Assembly: GCF_014190805.1 (NCBI RefSeq)
Contig: NZ_JACHVQ010000007.1
Span: forward strand, 1 to 64,000
Origin: Flexivirga oryzae
GTDB lineage: Bacteria; Actinomycetota; Actinomycetes; Actinomycetales; Dermatophilaceae
Direction: 5' to 3'
Length of the DNA: 64,000 bases
Below, one piece after another: positions 60,465 through 64,000 of this stretch (positions within the stretch are counted from its first letter, which is position 1; the number at the start of each line of letters is the position of its first letter). The translations under genes were made by a program, and so were the position numbers. The notes below the pieces were generated by a model. It made no database searches, was not told the DNA's origin, and saw only the letters and a list, made by a program, of their open reading frames with translations.

Positions 60465-62365
60465 CACTGCACCACCCACCAGGCGCCGAGGATTGCGACG
60501 ACGCCGACGAGCATCGTCAAGGAGTAAGTACGCACGTAACCGTTCTGTATCTTCTTCAGTCGAGCGGAGCTGCCGCCGATGCCGGCCGCCGACCCGTTGC
60601 CGACGCCGTCCACGACCTTGTTGTCGAAGAAGACCAGCGACCGGGTCAGGTGCAGGCCGGGGCGCCGCACGAAGGCTTCGTTGAAGTCGTCCTGGCCGAG
60701 GTCGCGACGAGCGGCCTGGGTGAGCGGCGAGCCCACCGGCGGGGTGACCGGCACGGTGTCGCGCCAGTACATCTTCCAGGCGAGCGCGATGCCGATGACC
60801 ATCAGCACGAAGGTCAGCACCATCAGCGGGCCGGCACCCAGGACGGCGTTGCTGTCCTCGTGCTTGCCCACGACCGGCTCCAGCCAGTCGGTGATGATGC
60901 CGGTCGGGCCGAGGATGAGGCCGAGGAAGGCCGAGCCGATGGCCAGCACCATCATCGGGATGGTCATCGTGAGCGGCGACTCGTGCGGGTGCACGTCCTC
61001 GGTCCACCGGCGCTTGCCCATGAAGGTCATGAAGAACATCCGCGACATGTAGAACGCGGTGATGCCCGCGGCGATGAGCGCCGCCAGGCCGAAGACCCAC
61101 GGCTTCCAGCCGGAACCCTCGAACGCGCCCTCGATGATCTTGTCCTTGGACCAAAAACCGGACAGCCCCGGGAAACCGATGATCGCCAGGAAACCCAGGC
61201 CGAAGGTGACCCAGGTGATCTTCATGACCACCCACAGGCCACCGAACCGGCGCATGTTGACCTGGTCGTTCATCCCGTGCATGACCGAGCCGGCACCGAG
61301 GAAGAGGCCGGCCTTGAAGAAGCCGTGCGTCACCAGGTGGAAGATCGCGAAGGCGTAGCCGACCGGGCCGAGCCCGGCCGCCAGCACCATGTAGCCGATC
61401 TGCGACATGGTCGAGGCGGCCAGCGCCTTCTTCAGGTCGTCCTTGGCGCAACCGATGATCGCACCGCCGAAGAGCGTGACCGCACCGACGATGCAGACCG
61501 CGAGGCGGGCGTTCTCGGAGGCGTTGAAGATCACGTGGCTGCGCACGATCAGGTAGACACCCGCGGTCACCATGGTTGCCGCGTGGATCAGCGCCGAGAC
61601 CGGCGTCGGGCCGGCCATCGCGTCGCCCAGCCAGGACTGCAGCGGGAACTGCGCGGACTTACCGCAGGCGGCCACCAGCAGGCACAGCCCGACCGCGAGC
61701 AGCGTGCCCTCGCCGGTGCCCGCGACCGCGGCGTTGACGTGCGCGAAGTCGAGGTTGCCCCAGGCCCAGAACATGATGAACATCGCGAGCAGCATGCCCA
61801 TGTCACCGATGCGGTTGAGGAAGAACGCCTTGTTGGCTGCGGTGGCGTACTCGGGGTTCCAGTTCCAGAACCCGATGAGCAGGTATGACGCCAGGCCGAC
61901 GCCCTCCCAGCCGACGAACAGCAGCAGGTAGGAGTCCGCGAGCACCAGCAGCAACATGCTGGCGACGAAGAGGTTGAGGTAGGCGAAGAACCGGCGCTTG
62001 TCCGGGTCGTGCTCCATGTAACCCAGCGAGTAGACCAGGATCAGCGAGCCGACGAACGTGATCAGCATGACGAACGTCAGCGACAGCTGGTCCATCAGCA
62101 GACCTGCGGACAGGTCGATCTTGCCGGCCGGCAGCCACGAGTAGAGATGCAGGTGCATCGACCGGTCGGCCGGGTCCTTGCCGCGCAGCTCCAGCAGGAT
62201 CAGCAGGCCGATGACGAACGCCGCCCAGGAGAGCAGCACCGCGATGATCGGGCCGGCCTTGTCCAGCTTCTTGCCGCCGAGCAGCAGCAACGCTGCGCCC
62301 AGCGCCGGCAGGCCGATCATCAGCCAACCGATCGATGCCACACCTGTGGCGTCATGGATCGTCAC
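60464..62365 (-). CDS. nuoL: NADH-quinone oxidoreductase subunit L
   Basis: A pumping subunit of 633 residues with the lateral C-terminal helix: GWEGVGLASYLLIGFW, CGKSAQFPLQSWLGDAMAGP, PVSALIHAATMVTAGVY. DDLKKALAASTMSQIGYM matches the conserved half-channel region. It lacks the acidic insertion seen in the 681-residue NuoL of the partial operon. It starts 16 bp after nuoK. Confidence 0.93.
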   Translation of the reverse strand: MTIHDATGVASIGWLMIGLPALGAALLLLGGKKLDKAGPIIAVLLSWAAFVIGLLILLELRGKDPADRSMHLHLYSWLPAGKIDLSAGLLMDQLSLTFVMLITFVGSLILVYSLGYMEHDPDKRRFFAYLNLFVASMLLLVLADSYLLLFVGWEGVGLASYLLIGFWNWNPEYATAANKAFFLNRIGDMGMLLAMFIMFWAWGNLDFAHVNAAVAGTGEGTLLAVGLCLLVAACGKSAQFPLQSWLGDAMAGPTPVSALIHAATMVTAGVYLIVRSHVIFNASENARLAVCIVGAVTLFGGAIIGCAKDDLKKALAASTMSQIGYMVLAAGLGPVGYAFAIFHLVTHGFFKAGLFLGAGSVMHGMNDQVNMRRFGGLWVVMKITWVTFGLGFLAIIGFPGLSGFWSKDKIIEGAFEGSGWKPWVFGLAALIAAGITAFYMSRMFFMTFMGKRRWTEDVHPHESPLTMTIPMMVLAIGSAFLGLILGPTGIITDWLEPVVGKHEDSNAVLGAGPLMVLTFVLMVIGIALAWKMYWRDTVPVTPPVGSPLTQAARRDLGQDDFNEAFVRRPGLHLTRSLVFFDNKVVDGVGNGSAAGIGGSSARLKKIQNGYVRTYSLTMLVGVVAILGAWWVVQ

Positions 62366-62381
62366 GAATATTCTCCTGATC

Positions 62382-62681
62382 TCACAGCTTCAGCAGGTTG
62401 GCGTCGTCGACCGACACGGACCTGCGGGCGCGGAAGATGGCCATGATGATCGCGAGGCCGACCACGACCTCGGCGGCGGCGACCACCATCACGAACAGCG
62501 CGATGACCTGGCCGTCGAGCGAGCCGCGCATGCGGGCGAACGTCACGAAGGCGAGGTTGGCGGCGTTGAGCATCAGCTCGACGCCCATGAAGACGATGAT
62601 CGCGTTGCGACGCAACAGCACGACGGCGGACCCGATCGAGAACAGGATCACCGACAGGTAGATGTAGCTGGTGAGTGTCAT
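62382..62681 (-). CDS. nuoK: NADH-quinone oxidoreductase subunit K
   Basis: A three-helix subunit of 99 residues: IVFMGVELMLNAANLAFVTF with the conserved helix-2 Glu and MVVAAAEVVVGLAIIMAIFR with the helix-3 Glu. It starts three bases after nuoJ ends and precedes nuoL. Normal length. Confidence 0.94.
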   Translation of the reverse strand: MTLTSYIYLSVILFSIGSAVVLLRRNAIIVFMGVELMLNAANLAFVTFARMRGSLDGQVIALFVMVVAAAEVVVGLAIIMAIFRARRSVSVDDANLLKL

Positions 62682-62684
62682 GGT

Positions 62685-63485
62685 TTACAGGTCACCCCTC
62701 TGGTCGGCCACTTCCTGGCTCGTCATGTCCCCGGCCTCGCCCTCGATCTCCAGGGCGGCGGCGATGTTGGGTCCGGGGGGTGCGACCTGGCCGCGGGCCC
62801 GCAGCACGCGCTGGACCGAGGCCTCCGCCGGGGTGCCGTCCGGCAGCAGCGCCGGCAGGTCGGCCGCGTTGCTGCGGGCGTAGACACCCGGCACGGGCAG
62901 GCCGGCGACGTACTTGTTGCTGCGCACCCGCGCCCGCGCCCAGTCGGCCTGGGACGCCTTCGGGCGCAGCCGCTCGCGGTGGGCCAGCAGCATCGCGCCG
63001 ATGGCGGCGGTGATCAGCAGCGCCGAGGTGACCTCGAACGCCCACACGTACGGGCCGAAGATCAGGTTGGCCAGGCCGCTGACGTTGCCGGTGGTCTCGT
63101 TGACCGTCTTCAGCCCCTTGGCGGCGCCGAAGCTGATCTTCGCGACGCTGACCAGCAGGCTGCACATGACCGCCAGGGCGAGCAGGATGCCGGCGATCCG
63201 CTGGCCCCTGATCGTCTCGACGAGTGAGTCGGAGGAGTCGACGCCGACGAGCATGATCACGAAGAGGAACAGCATCATGACCGCGCCGGAGTAGACGAAG
63301 ATCTGGATGATGCCCAGGAACTCGGCCTGCTCGGCGATGTAGAACACCCCGAGCAGGACCATCGTCAGCGCCATGCCGACGGCCGCGTGGACGGCCTTGC
63401 GAGCGAACAGCAGCGCCAGCGCACCGGCGACCGCGAGCGGGGCACCGAAGAAGAACAGCGTTGCCTCCGCGCCACCGAGCCTCAT
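62685..63485 (-). CDS. nuoJ: NADH-quinone oxidoreductase subunit J
   Basis: A five-helix subunit of 266 residues, IFVYSGAVMMLFLFVIMLVG being the pi-bulge helix. A C-terminal cytoplasmic tail of about 90 residues (from HRERLRPKASQADWAR on) is typical of actinobacterial NuoJ and absent from the copy at 22685. The ATG at 63485 overlaps the nuoI stop (ATGA). Confidence 0.93.
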   Translation of the reverse strand: MRLGGAEATLFFFGAPLAVAGALALLFARKAVHAAVGMALTMVLLGVFYIAEQAEFLGIIQIFVYSGAVMMLFLFVIMLVGVDSSDSLVETIRGQRIAGILLALAVMCSLLVSVAKISFGAAKGLKTVNETTGNVSGLANLIFGPYVWAFEVTSALLITAAIGAMLLAHRERLRPKASQADWARARVRSNKYVAGLPVPGVYARSNAADLPALLPDGTPAEASVQRVLRARGQVAPPGPNIAAALEIEGEAGDMTSQEVADQRGDL

Positions 63486-64000
63486 GCCGTTTTCCCTTCG
63501 TCCGCGGGAGCGCCCGACGCATCCGCGTCGTCGTCGGAGTGGTGCGCGCGCACCCACTCCTCCTGCTCGGTGGTCGCGCCCGTCACCTTGCCCTTGTAGT
63601 AGTCCTTCTCGTCCATGCCCTGGACCATCGGGTGCGGCGCGGGCACCATACCGGACTGCAACGGTGCCAGCAGCTGGTCCTTGGTGAAGATCAGGTCGGC
63701 GCGGTTGTTGTCGGCGAGTTCGTACTCGTTGGTCATCGTGAGTGCCCGGGTCGGGCACGCCTCGATGCACAGGCCGCAGAAGATGCAGCGCAGGTAGTTG
63801 ATCTGGTAGACGCGGCCGTACCGCTCACCGGGTGAGAACCGCTGGCCGGACGCGTCGTCGTTGTCGGCGCCCTCCACCAGGATGGCGTCGGCCGGGCAGG
63901 CCCACGCGCACAGCTCACAGCCGACGCACTTCTCCAGCCCGTCCGGGTGCCGGTTGAGCTGGTGCCGCCCGTGGAAGCGCAGCTGCGTGGGGCGCTTCTC
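63482..64000 (-). CDS. nuoI: NADH-quinone oxidoreductase subunit I, 5' end outside window
   Basis: Partial: the start lies beyond 64000. The visible 172 residues contain both 4Fe-4S motifs, CVGCELCAWACP and CIFCGLCIEACP, in RYGRVYQINYLRCIFCGLC-type context. A long acidic C-terminus ends DASGAPADEGKTA. The distance between the motifs is typical. By gene order the unseen upstream part should hold nuoH and earlier nuo genes, which would show whether this second operon has the D-E-F-G genes missing from the first. Confidence 0.93.
   Translation of the reverse strand, partial: EKRPTQLRFHGRHQLNRHPDGLEKCVGCELCAWACPADAILVEGADNDDASGQRFSPGERYGRVYQINYLRCIFCGLCIEACPTRALTMTNEYELADNNRADLIFTKDQLLAPLQSGMVPAPHPMVQGMDEKDYYKGKVTGATTEQEEWVRAHHSDDDADASGAPADEGKTA

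Overview
The window is high-GC DNA from a Gram-positive actinobacterium, most likely order Micrococcales. That placement is inferred from gene content: a DUF222/HNH repeat-family protein, a LAL-type LuxR regulator, an HspR-type (HAIR) operator before lon, 2-oxoglutarate:ferredoxin oxidoreductase genes, and menaquinone-linked respiration (polyprenyl synthase at the end of a nuo operon). A Dermacoccaceae/Intrasporangiaceae-like relative is a guess. Coding density is high, and start codons very often overlap the preceding stop as ATGA or GTGA.

Layout. 1-2.7 kb: start of an MFS exporter, an EamA exporter, a small alarmone synthetase, tRNA-Tyr with its terminator, and yajQ. 2.7-7.2 kb: a TetR-controlled set of three short-chain dehydrogenases and a quinone oxidoreductase. 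7.4-10.5 kb: a small protein coupled to a 977-residue LAL regulator. 10.5-17.3 kb: a minus-strand peptidase operon (htpX, two tandem pepN, a cytoplasmic beta-lactamase-fold hydrolase). 17.4-26.2 kb: a ten-gene complex I-like operon, nuoA-B-C-H-I-J-K-L-M-N, with no nuoD, E, F or G. 26.3-34 kb: small genes, a PEP-mutase-family enzyme, a Y-family polymerase, an ECF sigma factor divergent from a carboxymuconolactone decarboxylase-family (CMD) gene, two related acetyltransferases, a decayed DinB/DUF664 gene and an HNH protein. 34-36.6 kb: lon. 36.7-38.6 kb: an intact IS1182-family element. 38.6-47 kb: accessory metabolism and membrane proteins, a P450/hydrolase operon, a PadR pair, and a second CMD gene followed by a broken ECF41 sigma gene. 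47-50 kb: korAB. 51-56 kb: rarD, ArsR/SRPBCC, and a TetR-PLP enzyme-FAD oxidase operon. 56.3-64 kb: polyprenyl synthase and the 3' half of a second, apparently canonical, nuo operon (I-J-K-L-M-N) that runs off the window.

How it fits together. The respiratory theme dominates: KorAB makes reduced ferredoxin, the polyprenyl synthase makes a quinone tail, and two complex I loci reduce quinone. The partial operon keeps the N2-cluster cysteines (NuoB), both 4Fe-4S motifs (NuoI), the NuoH quinone-site region and all proton-pumping subunits, but lacks the NADH module and the 49-kDa subunit. It must either borrow NuoD or work as something else, and a ferredoxin-fed complex is one possibility. A second theme is regulation by ECF sigma factors. 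Both CMD genes carry a TGTCAC(A/G)-N16-CGTC promoter of the kind described for ECF41, while the sigma gene coupled to the second CMD has lost region 2.

A third observation is a family of intergenic inverted repeats at 7.2, 36.6 and 53.1 kb. Each arm carries GGACAC- or GGCCCA-type boxes repeated at 19-20 nt. No CRISPR array, rRNA, prophage or replication origin was seen.
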